64,000 nt of DNA from Gyromitra esculenta (taxonomy: Eukaryota > Ascomycota > Pezizomycetes > Pezizales > Discinaceae): positions 186,001 through 250,000 of the forward strand of contig JBCAML010000015.1 in assembly GCA_038503075.1 (NCBI GenBank), read 5' to 3'. Below are positions 10,002 to 22,389 of the stretch, piece by piece. Within the stretch, counting starts at the first letter, position 1; each line of letters opens with the position of its first letter. The position numbers and the translations under genes are program-made. The notes below the pieces were generated by a model. That model did no database searches and had not been told where the DNA came from. It saw only the letters and a program-made list of their open reading frames with translations.

Positions 10002-13000
10002 AATTCGTGATGTGGTCTGGGCTTCGGGCTGTTTGAATAAAGAAGTGTCTGAAACGTTATATAGTTTTGCTTTCGCGTTGTTGTAGCGCGCAGCATTGCT
10101 TGGATACGAGAAAAATACATTTCTATTATGTAGTTACCAGATGTACGATCGTTGACTCGTATTTGTTTTGCGAAGTGTTGATTTATATATTATTTTGATA
10201 TTGATTATCTAATTTAGCTCATTGCATGTTGCTGTTTACGTTGTCGATAGAAGCTGACTGCTTACATGTAGCTATAGAGCCATGACGTATGGTTATTGGA
10301 TTTTTTCGGTAGCTCAGACGCCTCTACGTCATATTATTTGAGCCTGATCTTATTACAGCACTAACTCTAGTGGCTATGTGCCAGATGCCAGAGCCCACTG
10401 TAAGGGTCACGATACATGTTAACCGCTCCACCATCGTTATTAGTACTTTCCGGCTCTGAGACCATTTTAGAAGCTACCTCTGCCACGAGATATCCTGGTT
10501 AGTAGAGGGTGCTATTAAAAAAGTAGCTCAAAAAGATCAAAGATCCACAAACCAAACTCTCTTACGAACGCATCAATCCATATATAGTATTCTTCCCAAC
10601 TCCGAAAGTGATCTCGGGCAGGAATGCCTGGTGGAGAGATCTGCAAATAATGTAAAAACTGTGGGAGATCGTGTTGTAGCTTGATATGACAAGCGAGCCT
10701 TTTTTCAGTATATTCCTGTGATTTGGATGATTATTAACGACTGTAATCGAGCGGCAGAAATTAAAGAGGATTGGATCACCTTTTCGAATGTCTCGCCACA
10801 TTTATTACAAGTACGAGTTAGCTCTTCTTGCTGTTGTGTCGGGGTGGTAGTAGACGCCATTGCGTTTCTCAAAATCAGCAGTTTTACTTGTATTTGTATA
10901 TTTTTTGGTCTTGTAGGGAGCGATTCCTGATGTTAGGAAGCTGGGGGATTACTAGCAATAAGAGATTTAGAGCACTCATTTATTTATGAACATATACTGG
11001 TTGTAGCGTACTTGGGTTGAGGTAAGGATTTCTATTAGTACCGAGTGAGACCTCCCTCAATTTGCGACCCATTCTAAACTAATTTCTAGAATTTGAATAT
11101 GTTATTTAGAAGGTTTACCATCGGCTAAGGTCCAACTCTGTGGCTCTAGCTAGGTGCAGTTCGAAGATGACCAACAGTGAACGAAGTTTCCATCACTATA
11201 GCGGCAGCTAGTAGGGTGACACATAAATCAAGGACCGAATTAGTTTTTCATTTTTATTTAGGCGCTGAGATATAATTTGTTTTTGTGGTGAGGCTCTAAT
11301 GTATTGATAAAGCGGCACTGTTGCGTATCTTTAGTGAGGTGAGTGCGAACGATAGTATGAGCGAAGGCTGCTTTTACGGGTTGTGAATAGTAGTGTGTAG
11401 GACCAAAATCGAGGATGAATAAACATTGGATGGTATTTACTAGGAAATGTGCGTTGCTTTACTTAGATATGATATTGTCACCACCAATCACTCGATTGCC
11501 GTTGCAAAAGCATCTAGGTCAGGTACCTGCATGCGCTAGGTCTCAGCGCTTTCTTTTGAGAGGCTTAGCGAGTAGGTTCCGGGTACATGCTACTGGATCC
11601 CCAACCAAGTGAGTAGTCGGATTTTGATTAGTTGCACACAGAGACGTTTGACGCTTCTCATGCATCACTCCGCGGGTCAGCCTTTTACCAGACGCGAAGA
11701 ATACTGGACTACCGCCATAAGGCTGCATGCATAAAAACCATACATTCCGCAATATGCCATTTGGATGGGTTGGTAAGCCAAGACACTTATTGACCAGGTT
11801 TAGAGATTATTTTTTGGGCTAACATGATCAATCCAGTCCACCACGTTTTTTCGGCAGCGCGCTCGGATGGAAGGCAAGGGAACAACGTGGTAAGGGCCAA
11901 ACTAACTCGAGCTTGAAGTTCGGGTAATGATACACTACTGGCTTTAGCGCTTTCGTACCCTCGTCTGTCCAGATTAACCCAGGTAGTAATGTGGTGTGTC
12001 GCCTGAAGCTACTTAGTGATAGGGCTCTCGGGCATATGTTGCTTCAGATAAACCGTAAGATTCCTTTGTTTTAGTAATCAAATAGTCTATTATACTAAGG
12101 GTGCTCTGAGATTAGTGGTGGTTGGCCGTGGAAGAGAGGGTTTGGCCCCGGATGTGATCTTCAGGGGGAAATAGAAGATCATCATGTTTTGCGCCCGGAG
12201 GAAATCGGCCTATCCTACGCATTTCCCCTCAGATCCACCAGAGCCGAAGACACCTTGGGAGATCTTTCTGGCTGACTAGATTCTGATCTAGGCCAGTCAT
12301 CTTAACTTGTGACTCGTCTTCACTGGTTGTGATTCGGGAAGAGAAAGGCAGTCGTCATCACTGGACTTCTGTGGACTTCCACTCGAGGATCGGCTGAGCT
12401 TTGGACCTATTAGCCTTGGTCTACTCTGCAGAGCTAGGGCCTTGCAGGAGCATCGTTTTAGCCCTATATAACCGCCGTCAAAAAAAGCTTGTTCAGACTT
12501 CAGCTCAGACTTCTTGATTTCCTGCACCAAATCCTGCGATATCATTTGTCCAGGATCACCTCCTGCACTCTAATATCTATAGAAAGACCTATAAGCCAAA
12601 TTACTTTTGCCAGAGACCATCCTGTAAAGTTTAAGATGATGGCCTTTTAAGTTTGTCACTGTTTAAGCTGGCAACGCTATAGGGTATGCCAATTTTAGTT
12701 TATCAGCCACCATTTCGATATAACGTTAACCCCCACGCCATATATAGGCCCTTGGTGTAAATAGCGATTGGTGATTAGGCTGACTTCGCCTTGCGAATGA
12801 AAACTAATAGATACGTAGGACCTAATACCTCAATAGCCTACTTTTTAACGTCCCTGTTGCTGGTCTACATTTGAAATCTGCTGAAATGAAGATAGTATTT
12901 CGAAATGAAATTTATTGCAGTAATTATAATCTATACAGGCGTTGTAATATCGATTTAATGTTGGCGGCCTAGAGAAATAGAGAAATAGAGAAAAACGAAA

Positions 13001-13271
13001 AACGAAAAACACCATCTACAAAAAAAAGCCAGTGACAAGATTCAAAACCCAACCCCTGGGATAGACAAAACAAAAACCCCTAAGCCCAATATCCAAGATG
13101 CAGTCTTATATCCAGCCCAAAATCTGTTACCGAAAAACAAAAACGAAAGAAATAATTAAGAATAATCCACCGACTTTTATCTAAGATCAAAGTAGCCGCC
13201 AACTCCAGTATACGTATGCTATTTGTAAAAAACTATAACCAACCCATTGCCCGCTATAACTCTGTTAAAGC
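10002..13271. other. AT-rich spacer with one decayed coding stretch
   Basis: About 3.3 kb with no intact gene. The interval 12112-12569 on the minus strand is listed separately as a possible pseudogene. Near 12972-13010 there are short runs of AGAGAAAT and AAAAACG. The last 250 bp are the 3' flank of the minus-strand transcription factor. Confidence 0.45.
12112..12569 (-). pseudogene. Degenerate coding remnant
   Basis: Read on the minus strand, three consecutive open pieces in different frames look coding by residue composition. The first runs from 12569, just after a TATTAG acceptor-like site, to a stop at 12297 and includes MISQDLVQEIKK and a serine-rich SRSSSGSPQKSSDDD. The second continues with a frame change through DDWPRSESSQPERSP to a stop at 12215. 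The third starts at 12222 (MRRIGRFPPG) and stops at 12112. Two frame changes without good splice sites suggest frameshift decay. I cannot name the ancestor; a transposon gag-like origin is only a guess. Confidence 0.3.
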
Positions 13272-15435
13272 TTAAGAAACTCTTCGAAGGAGGGCCTCGA
13301 GGGCCTCAAGGTCCTTCATATCTTTCTCTGAGTACCTTCTTTGACTGCCATCTAAACCATGTTGTATATTTATCTTTGGTGGGATAAGGAAATCAGACCA
13401 CCCCGGGTTATTGTGACCCGAGGAGCTATTAGGACGCACGTGTCTTGCTAACGAGGCTGGTGTGGGAGCCGAGTCTGGGGAGCTAGATGGGGAAGGAGAG
13501 GGCCCTCGCCCAATGCCTTCGGTATCTGTGACAATTGAGGACGCACTGCCGCCCCATTGGCTTTGCGGGCTGGTAGGCGGTTGCTGCGGTATCTCGGATG
13601 GCTGTAGCATGTCTCGGGTCTCCCCTGGGTTCCTGCTTAATAGTTCACGAAAGGGACGTAGAATAACAAGATAACAACGAGACGTTTCATCATCCTGAGC
13701 GCAGTATTCTAGTGCGGAAATGCACTTCCGGGCGTCTGCAACGTCCTCGGAGAATTGATCGTAATAGTGATCTTTTAGTACCTGTTGAGAGACGTGGAAA
13801 AGCAAAATGAGACCAGCGTTAAATGCAGGATATCTGTTTACACACAATAATATGAGTTTTCAATACTGAGGACGTTGAGTAAGAGTATAGGAGCTCACAT
13901 CGCCATCCAGCACTTCTTCACGAGTAATCTCTCGGAATGTAGCAGTCCAATCACCTTTGCGACCTGCTTTGATCCATAAACGCATATATCGGAGTACGCA
14001 ATGGCTTCTTTGATTTTTCCGGCAGCTAACCAATCATTGATAATATTCTCTCCTGATACCAAGGGAACCATTACCCGCCGTGTTAGGAGTATAATAGCCG
14101 TTAGATATGTGCAATGCATGAGATACACCATCGCTTTTTTCAAAGGTTCAATTTCTGTTGATACGAGCGTCTGCAGTTGAAGGAATGGTGGGAGCTTCTC
14201 ATGCCAGTGTTCAAGCTGAACCATATGCTCTGAGATGATATCGAGATCCGTTGTTGAATCTCTGAACACGTTGCATAGTATTTTCCCCAATAAAATGCCT
14301 AGTTTAACGAGGTTGAGTTGAAGGCCAGATGTTATTGAGTCTCCTGTATCTTGGTAGTCCTGATTTGGCAAAAGTTATTATAACCCATAAGACCTAAGAA
14401 GACAAAGAAGATGTATCCTACCTTCTCTTCTAAGCCATTATGGACTAATGTAGGATCAACGTTTGGCAAAAACCCTAACGTGCCCGCAAGCCAACTAGTT
14501 CAAACATATTCAGCAGGAGTACTAATTATTTTAGGATGATAAAGCGGTGATGAGAGGGGGGAGGGTTAGTAACCTGTCTAAGAAAACCAGGCTTCTCCAT
14601 GTTTTCCTCCAACCGATCCATTCATTCTTGGAATATCCTGCTGGCGGCTCGCTGTTTTGGTGGATCCCTCGGGAGTGAGCACTTTGTAACCCTTGCCCTA
14701 TATTTGGTAAGACATCAACGGACACTTTTGATGAAACAAATAGGCACAGGATACTGTATATCTGTTTAGGCCATACAAAACAGGGAAGGAAATGAGCGAT
14801 AAAAACATACCTACATACTTCCGACAAGCGATTCGTTTATCAAGGATGCAAAACGTAGCAAGCAAAAGCAGAACCCTCATAGTCTGAAAATCGTCTGCCT
14901 CTAAGCAGTCGTCCAGGTAAAATCTTGCAGTCTGGAAGAATGATTGTTTCACAGCATGCGGCACCAGATCGTCATACTGTGATCCTACAGCCGCGATCGC
15001 AAATAATTGACAAAACATTGGCAAAGTCGTATTCTGAGGCTCCGTGTAAACAATTTTGAGCAGCTCACGGGCTTCGCGCTCCTCGACAATATAAAAAAGC
15101 TGACCAGTGGAGAGGTAGAATTTATCGATAGCCTTAGCAATAACTGGGTACGGTGGCAGGGAATTTCTTGCGAATATCCGGATCGATGAGATGGCAGCTT
15201 CAGTACTCGACTTGAAGTCCTGGATTGATTGCAGTTTGACATCGTGGGGTAACAGAGCATTCAGTGCCCTGGAAAGCGCAAACTCTGAAGACTCTGTCCG
15301 AATATCTAAGCTTCCTGCAGCCGTATTGTTGAATTGTGCGAGTGAAGAAGGCCATGGCGCTCCTTGTGAGTCTGATGTAGAACCGCAAACACAGCCATTT
15401 CTAGGATGGCCATCATCTGATTTTGGTGAGAACAT
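13272..15435 (-). CDS. Fungal_trans-domain transcription factor lacking a visible zinc cluster
   Basis: Five minus-strand exons (15435-14811, 14697-14574, 14494-14422, 14359-13899, 13833-13272) join in consistent phase to 614 aa. The middle matches the fungal-specific transcription factor (middle homology) domain: LYFIV-type helices, FCQLFAIAAVGSQYDD, FYLDDC, RKYVGQGLQSAHSRGIHQ, then WRKTWRSLVFLDSWLAGTLGF. Such proteins usually bind DNA through an N-terminal Zn2Cys6 cluster, but none is visible after the ATG at 15435. The frame stays open upstream to a TAG near 15535, so a missed upstream exon is possible. The C-terminus is a proline/serine-rich linker (PSPSPSSSPDSAPTP) and a short acidic-basic tail ending LLRRVS. 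It is either a cofactor-like regulator without a DNA-binding domain or a 5'-incomplete model. Confidence 0.8.
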
Positions 15436-15562
15436 TGAAAATTTTTGAAAGTTGACTCTGAGGATTATGTACGAGTCGTTTATTTCTAGAACGAAAGTGA
15501 AGGACTTCGCGCGAAGAGATAGATTTTTAACGTTCTAGAATCTACAGCGGCATTTGCCATAT

Positions 15563-15766
15563 TCAGGGTTTTGTCGACAATTGTGGGTACTTTTCTAGGT
15601 TATCTTTGTATTCTTCTTCTGTTTGGTCGGCTGAGGCAGGGTTTAGATCATCATAGTTTATGACGTCTTTGGCGGATCCGGGAGGTAATCCAGGCGACAG
15701 GTCATATGCAATCACGGTCGTAACTCGGTCTCGCAGTTCAGGCTGTCGACGTTTCGTATCAAGATT
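15563..15766 (-). pseudogene. Coding-like 3' fragment upstream of the transcription factor
   Basis: A 67-codon minus-strand frame without an ATG ends at TGA 15563, 128 bp before the transcription factor start. Its composition looks protein-like: KRRQPELRDRV, AYDLSPGLPPG, then an acidic tail with DQTEEEYKDNLEK. It could be the last exon of a gene whose upstream part (about 16332-16650, minus) is broken, or a chance frame. I recognise no family. Confidence 0.25.
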
Positions 15767-15903
15767 TCAAGACAACTGGTCATTCTATCTTTGGTTTAGT
15801 TATTTGTCGCTTGGCTCCACGCAGGTCCTGTTTTTTTCTTTTTCTTTAAGCTGTCGTTGTGGTGGTGCACTGGTAATAGGTACGGTACGGTAACTCGGGT
15901 ACC

Positions 15904-16019
15904 ACATCAAGAACCTGAAAATGCATGTTCTAGGTTGGGGTTTCTGGCCGGCTGGATCTAGCTATATTGACTTACTGATTGGTCAGTCTGTTACCCTGTT
16001 TTCAGGTTCTTCATGATGT
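15904..16019. repeat. Foldback element with AGAACCTGAAAA arms
   Basis: The left end reads ACATCAAGAACCTGAAAA (15904-15921). The right end (15999-16019) is its near complement, TTTTCAGGTTCTTCATGATGT. The arms share the core ACCTGAAAA/TTTTCAGGT with the foldback at 58171-58309. There is no coding capacity, and target duplications are not clear. Confidence 0.6.
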
Positions 16020-19000
16020 ATCCGAGTATACGTTAAAACGAGCATTACTTGCAAGAATAAAAAAGAAATTCAGCTCAGAGCTTCGGATTCTTGTCGATCT
16101 TTTTTATCAGCATAGCTACAACGCAGCAGACTAAATAGATGATACTCCATGATTCCATTCCGGGCATAAGACGTGTCTACCAGGCGGTCTGAACGGTTGC
16201 TTGTAGATGGCCATGGGCATGGTCACGGTCAATCGATGCAGCGTTGCTTGCGGGTCACAGGCCTTGCTTGGTCCTCTGCCCTGCCATAATTTAGATCCGT
16301 GACCCTTCCCGACGATCCATTCTAGAAAGGGTCAGACTGGTTTCTTGGCAGGCCATATACATGTATCCCCCCCGATCAACAGGTTACGGGTGACCATCTC
16401 GGGAAAGTCCGTTGACTTGGGCTTCCATAAGGAATTCCACATAGTATTGATTGATTGATCATGGGACGTGGGCAAGTTTTGACGCAAGTGCCTTGGCCAC
16501 GTTTTCAAAAAGCCCTTTGCGATCCGATGTATGTGAGCTAGTGTGATGTTCAACTGTGATTTTCGCGGTTTCATCGTCGTGCGGATACATCGGTACGGTG
16601 TTTAAAGTTGCCCACGTAAGGCATACTGCCCGTATTTCGGAGTTATTCACATGCTTAACGCTACTGTCCGATTGCGGTGATCACTAGAAATCACTCGAGC
16701 TTTAACATATATTGAGTGGATCCAGCACCGCCGGAATTCATGACCAGCCATTAAAACGATGCTAACGCTTCTGGAAAAACAAAACACAGATTTTGATCAA
16801 AACCCATCAATATATCATTTCGGTTTGATTCCCACGCATCTATTCACGTAGAAACAAGGCATTTAGACTAGACTTGATGGCCAACGTGATTGCTTAATTT
16901 GATGTAAACTAATGTCATCACATATTTAAATAAGCAAAGAGGTAGATATCCACCTTAGGAATCCATCTGATTTGTCGCTAACTGGGTACTCTATGTTACT
17001 GTAAGCCTTCCTAAACCCCCCTCGAACATCGTATCCCGTGCTGGCAAAACCCTCTATGATCGACACCCCACGCTATACGCGTCACAATGCACGTAATAAA
17101 AAACGGAGTGCTGTACAATACGATCATGAGCATGGGGTCGGCAGCAAGTACTCTAAGGTACATTACATGTAAGCGTAGTCTTTTGAAACTGGTTAGAAGC
17201 CCAAGAGATCTAGCTAGAGACGAATACAAAGTTAGCCTTTTTATATCAATTAGACTAAACATGGCTCGATATGGTTTTCGGGTTTAATCGTAGTAGAATC
17301 CTGGTCATAGAGGTTACATGTATCGTTTATCCTCGGTTATGTCACTTTGCATTAATATCCAAAGCCAATACTACACTTATGGCAAATGTTATATGTTCGA
17401 TGATTTGTGTTTAATTTGCTCTGGCATAGTATTGTTCGAATTTTTCTCATGGAATGCTCTTGTGCTATTTCTTCTTCCAGTTGTTGGGCTGTATATAGAA
17501 TGATGGTGACGAAGAGATATTTCTCGGGCTGGCCATTTTCAGGTAGTTGAAAATTAAAGTTCAACAGCGTACGACAAAAGCATTCTACTGGGGAAGGGCC
17601 CGAAAATGCACTTGATAGGGGTATCTAGCTGGATTGGCCTAGCCACATCGATTTATTAGCTCGCCAGCTCCGCACCCGTGTTTTTTAGAATCCTTCTATC
17701 TGTGGTCTCAAATTTATGCGCTAGTAGAGAGCACATTTGGTCCATTTGGTCAGTGCCCGAGCTTCAGCAAATTGAAAGGTGAGGGCAGGAATATCCAATG
17801 ATGATAAGTTGTGGGGTATAGGCTCTCTTGGTTCGCCACATCTTATTTAGACGTTCTGCCGCTTCTCGAAAAGCTGATGTAGCGGATAGTACTTCCGTTA
17901 ACCCTCTCTTCTTTTGTGTTGGCTGAGAGTTTTTTCCTTATGTGCGGGATCGTATTCTCCCCCTCGAGAATCTAGACAGCGAAATTTGGGTAAGGGAGAT
18001 CCTGGGATAAAAGCTCTCTCCCGAGCATCAGTATGATTGGTCTATTCTCTCCCGGGCATGGCCTACATCATGGTACCGGTAGTTGTGAGACATGAATGGT
18101 CTTTGTACCGAGTCTTGGCAATCTTGGCTCGTGGGATTTGGACCAGGCATCAGAACTTGTTGCCAGCGATCTCGGAGTCTCGGAACATCGAAATCTTATG
18201 CATGAAAAAGTTGGAAAGTTGGAAAGATACTTACCGATAATGGTAATGACCAATACTTTGCAAATGATCCTTGTTCGATATATCCTTGCGAGGTTGGGCG
18301 AAGGAGCTCACGGGGTAATGACAAAGAAATTATTATTCGCGATCTCGGATTGGTTGTTGTGATTGAAACTTGTTAATCGCCATTTGACACAGAAATAGTA
18401 CCTAGAATGAAAGAAAAAGCCATGCTTCTGATGCGTTTGCCACCGTTCCTAAAAAATTCAACTGGCCTCCCAACCAAGAGTTCGCCGTAAAAGCATGATG
18501 AGCTGGCTAATAAACCGATCTGCCGAAGAAATGGGATTTATGTATTGTTTCCCTGAAGGAATTTTCCAATGTAACGGACTATATGTGTGGGCGACGGTAT
18601 CTATAAGCCTGATGTGGATGTTCGTCGCGAATGGAGAAGACTGTGAATGAGAACTGTGTAATGCAGTAGTGTAGCAGTTGGTCCCTGCATACATCGCTAT
18701 CGATCTGTGCTGGGAGCCGTTAACCAGACTTAAGGTTATTGATAAGAAAACAATGCAGGTATTGGTGAAACCATAGCGTGGTCTAAAGCGCTCCTAAGAT
18801 TGGGCTGAGGTATTTTTTTGAGAAGAAATTATGGATATATGTATATGTATACATAAATGTATATTCATGCAGTGTAACTGTGGACAAAATTCTTCATGAG
18901 ACTGTAGGTACATGTACATGTAACTTAGAAGCACCAGAGAAACATATTTTATTCATATACTGTCACTCGACTTCTCAAGTTCTCGTCACACTTTTTTTTT

Positions 19001-21567
19001 TTTGAAAAAAAGAAATGTAGGATGGCGATAAATCCAAGCAGAAGCTTCTATAAACCACCCTTCGGGGACTTAATACTGTATGGGTGTTGCCGTGGCTTGC
19101 ATGTCGCCCAAGTTCAAATCTGTTGAACATATATGTATGTACGTTATCGCAATTGCGTGCCACTATCCATGAATGTAAATAAAAACCGATTTCTCTAGTT
19201 GATCTCGCCCGTGGGACTTACCAAAGTGAAACTAAATGCATACACGGAAGAAGTCTATGGCGGAGAAGAATTCCAGCAAATAGAGTTCCTCTATATGAGC
19301 GAGGCAGACTCGTGTATGCTAATATTGCTGCTTCTAGCTGAGTCGTTGTCCTTGTGTGTTATATAACAGCGATGGTTACATGCATATGCATGTAGCGCGG
19401 TTGGCCGCTCAAGGTCGGCAAACGGGAAGGCCCCCGAACGAAGGAAGAGAAGACGAGTCCGGGAAGATATTGGTTCTAGATCTTTTTTGAGTCACAGCTG
19501 TCGACTGGATGAAAGCTTCCTGTGTCTGAAAATTGCAGATGCTTGTTGAGCTTCGAGTCTGATGTGCATGAGCCAATTTCAGCCCTGTTAGGAAGTTTGT
19601 GTAGCTGTAAAAGGTTCCGTTGATTGCATTAGAGCTTTCTAGTTAGTTAAGGCCCGGCAAACCTAAATGGTTGGTAGCAGTTCTAATATCGGGTTACTAC
19701 GAGACTCCCCCAGTCCTAGAGATTCTAGTCTCAATGGCGACACGCAAATTTAGTGGAGGGATGAACTACGGCCGGGCTATATCACACAGAATCGGTTTTT
19801 TTAAATATTGTTTTACCTTAAATATTGTCCCCTTTTTTTGTGACCTCGGACCGATATGCTAAAGCAGCACCAAAAGCAGCACCCAAACACAACTTAAAAA
19901 TAAAAAACTGCGCCAACCTGAACAAGATATTTCATATATCAAAATTGGGTTTTCTTAACGGTAAGTTAACTATTAGCATCTCCCGTTTTCGTCTTGGGTC
20001 TACTCGCACGCATCGCACCGTACGTAGAGAGAGCAGTTTCTCAACCAGCTTCCTAACGGCCCTTATAACAGTTTTTTTAGGTAAAGAAATATATAGCCCT
20101 AAACAAGAGTCTACTGCATATTCTCATAGCTTTAAGTTTTTATGGATGAAAGACAAAACATCATATCACGATCTTCCTAGACGCACCTACCTTGATCAGA
20201 TGTTTATTCCATAGCACATTGGACGCTCTCCTTTTTTGGTATGTTTTTGATTGTGTTTGTGGGTATCTGTCTTTCCTCGATATCTTGACTTAGTTACATG
20301 TACTACGTAGCTATAGCTGCCCAGACCTACTGAAGTCTGGATTTTTCGATATATAGGAGATCACGATAGCATACGTCCTTTTCCATAGTAGCTCACACTA
20401 CCTCATCTCCTTTCTTAGCTCCATCGATCGTTCTAGGCTTATCTGCAGAAAGCCACGATACCCAGGTACGCGTATGTCGTAGCAAATCAATTGGCCAATT
20501 CACTTCCTATGTTCATCTTTTCTACCGGGCTACTGTAGTAACTTTATTATTTGTTTCGGTATATATATCAATGGCGAAGGGGCTAATTTGTTTGCAGGTT
20601 TGGTGAACTTAGGCGAAGTTCGATGAAATTTAAAAGGTTCTTTTGTTTTGAATTTGATATTTTATTCATAATTTATCACTCGATATTCGTGGTTCGGGCT
20701 TGATTTCCACAGTGATTTGAGGTACACGTTCTCTTCTTGGGAAAACGTTCAGGTGATTACATTATGGCATTGAAACGTCTGCATCTAAGCAATACAGTGT
20801 TTGCTATGAAGGGGGATCCTTAACGAAGGGAAACGATGTATCCCAAATTGCTACAGGCGATGACTCTTGGAAGTTGATCGAAGAAAAAGAAGCGATTCTT
20901 ATGCCCGCGTTTATCTCGAAAGCTGCGGCTTCTCCAAAGCGCTCCAAAAACGCCGATGAAATTCAAATATTATGTACGTCACTCCTCTGTCCTCTCTGAC
21001 ATCATTGCCGTCGAGACAAGTTTCGGGCTTAATAGACGTATGCCCGCGAAAATATGGTTAAGTCACTCTTCCTTCTGCTTAGTGGCATCGTATTGCGCGG
21101 GCCTGGAAGGATCCACGGTCCCTTTTAGCTTTGCCGTGGCATGCGCTCCCTCAGATTTCTTTGAGATTGCCTTGCCACGTTCTGAGTGAAGGATCTACAC
21201 CCTATCATCAATACCGGTATGTCTAAGCAGCCCGGCTGAATTAAATACTCACAGGATGAAAAGTATCCTGGTTAGAAATACCTTCCTGTTTCCCAGACTG
21301 CATGTTGATGCTGGTAGGGCCTTTCATTCCTGCTGATGGGGGGTCAACATCGGAAGGTTTTCTGGAGTTCTCTCTATTGAGGCGCTCGAGAACCTGTGAT
21401 TTCTTTGATGATGTGTGGAGGCGGAGTCAGTTTGGATGTAGAGCATAGTGAGACGCTTTTATTGCAGTAAATTTTGTAGTTCGATATAGGGTATCCGACT
21501 CTTAAAGCATAGAAGAACCGCGAATACATATGCACAAAATTACCAAGTATCACAGAGCGGGAAGGTG

Positions 21568-22389
21568 CTATACCGTTTCTCCCTTTCTCTCAGAGTGCTT
21601 AACCTCATCTGTTGGCTCATCGCTTCCATCCCTGCCTGTCTTCTCTGCCCTATTCTCCAGGTTCTCCTTTACCTGTTTCTTTGCATCTTTCACCTTGCTT
21701 CCATCATCCTTAGGTTCATCCTCAGGCTCGTCTTTCTTAGGCTCCTCTTCGCTAGTGTCTTCATCCGATTTACCCTTAATAGTCTCACTAGCCTTGTCCT
21801 TCGCAGCTGCGGCGGTATCGGTGACCTTCTTCACAGAAGACTCGGCCTTCTTCTTTGCCTCACCATAAACTTCACTCGCCTTATCACCAGCCTCATCTTT
21901 GGCCTTGCGGGCTTGGTCGCGTGCGTCAGAGGCAGATTCTTTGATATCTTCGGTTTCGTTGGATGGTGATTCTTCATCTGTTTCCGGGGCTGCCTTAGGG
22001 GCGTCATGGTCGTCGGCCTTAGTGGCCTTTTTAGCATGGCTTTGATCATCCGGAGAGTGGTGAGCGGGCTTAGGGGAGCCGGAGAGAAGATAGAATGCCT
22101 GTTAATTCAATTAGTTTCGCAAGGTTCGGTTTGTGCTGAGGCTATCCCGGTTGCGACTGAGGGCGGAGGAACTTACGGCGGGAACGGTGAAAGCAACAGA
22201 GCCAATCATCCATGGCACATCAGAGCCCTTGGCTCCCATATTGCCGTGGGTACGGCCAGTGGATGCATAAGACCCTCCTTGCCCAGAATTTTGTGTCAAT
22301 CTGCGTACGAACTGACGTGAGGATGATGTGGGGGAGCGGACCAAAGGCCTGAGGGCCGAAGAGGCGGTAAGTCGTCGAAAAGATCGCAT
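21568..22389 (-). CDS. Predicted mitochondrial membrane protein with K/E/A-rich LEA-like tail
   Basis: Two minus-strand exons (22389-22177 and 22098-21568) encode 247 aa. The N-terminus is a strong mitochondrial presequence candidate, arginine- and serine-rich with no acidic residue in the first 35 (MRSFRRLTASSALRPLVRS). A single hydrophobic segment follows at about 59-77 (WMIGSVAFTVPAAFYLLSG), rebuilt across the 78-nt intron. The remaining 170 residues are highly charged, with repeats of DEAGDKASE, AKKKAESSVKK and AAAAKDKASETIKG resembling late-embryogenesis-abundant or apolipoprotein-like amphipathic helices. I infer an inner-membrane anchor with a helical soluble domain; no enzyme motif is seen. 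The start at 22389 is preferred because the longer frame upstream begins with a hydrophobic L/S/P run typical of translated leader. It diverges from CAND1. Confidence 0.8.

Larger units (their letters stand above)
15436..21567. other. Long spacer with foldback and decayed pieces
   Basis: About 6.1 kb without an intact gene. The part nearest the transcription factor contains a coding-like minus-strand fragment (15563-15766), a foldback (15904-16019) and further minus-strand open pieces at 16332-16650. A perfect 16-bp palindrome, ACATGCATATGCATGT, lies at 19378-19393. The open frame at 19825-20214 (129 aa) has no recognisable feature. Confidence 0.4.

Noticed and set aside
19825..20214. 129-codon plus-strand frame
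   Set aside because: No domain, membrane pattern or splice support; basic/serine-rich composition fits random AT-rich DNA.
21565..21969. 134-codon hydrophobic plus-strand frame resembling a membrane protein
   Set aside because: Antisense of the K/E/D-rich exon of the mitochondrial protein, which reads as L/F/S on the opposite strand.
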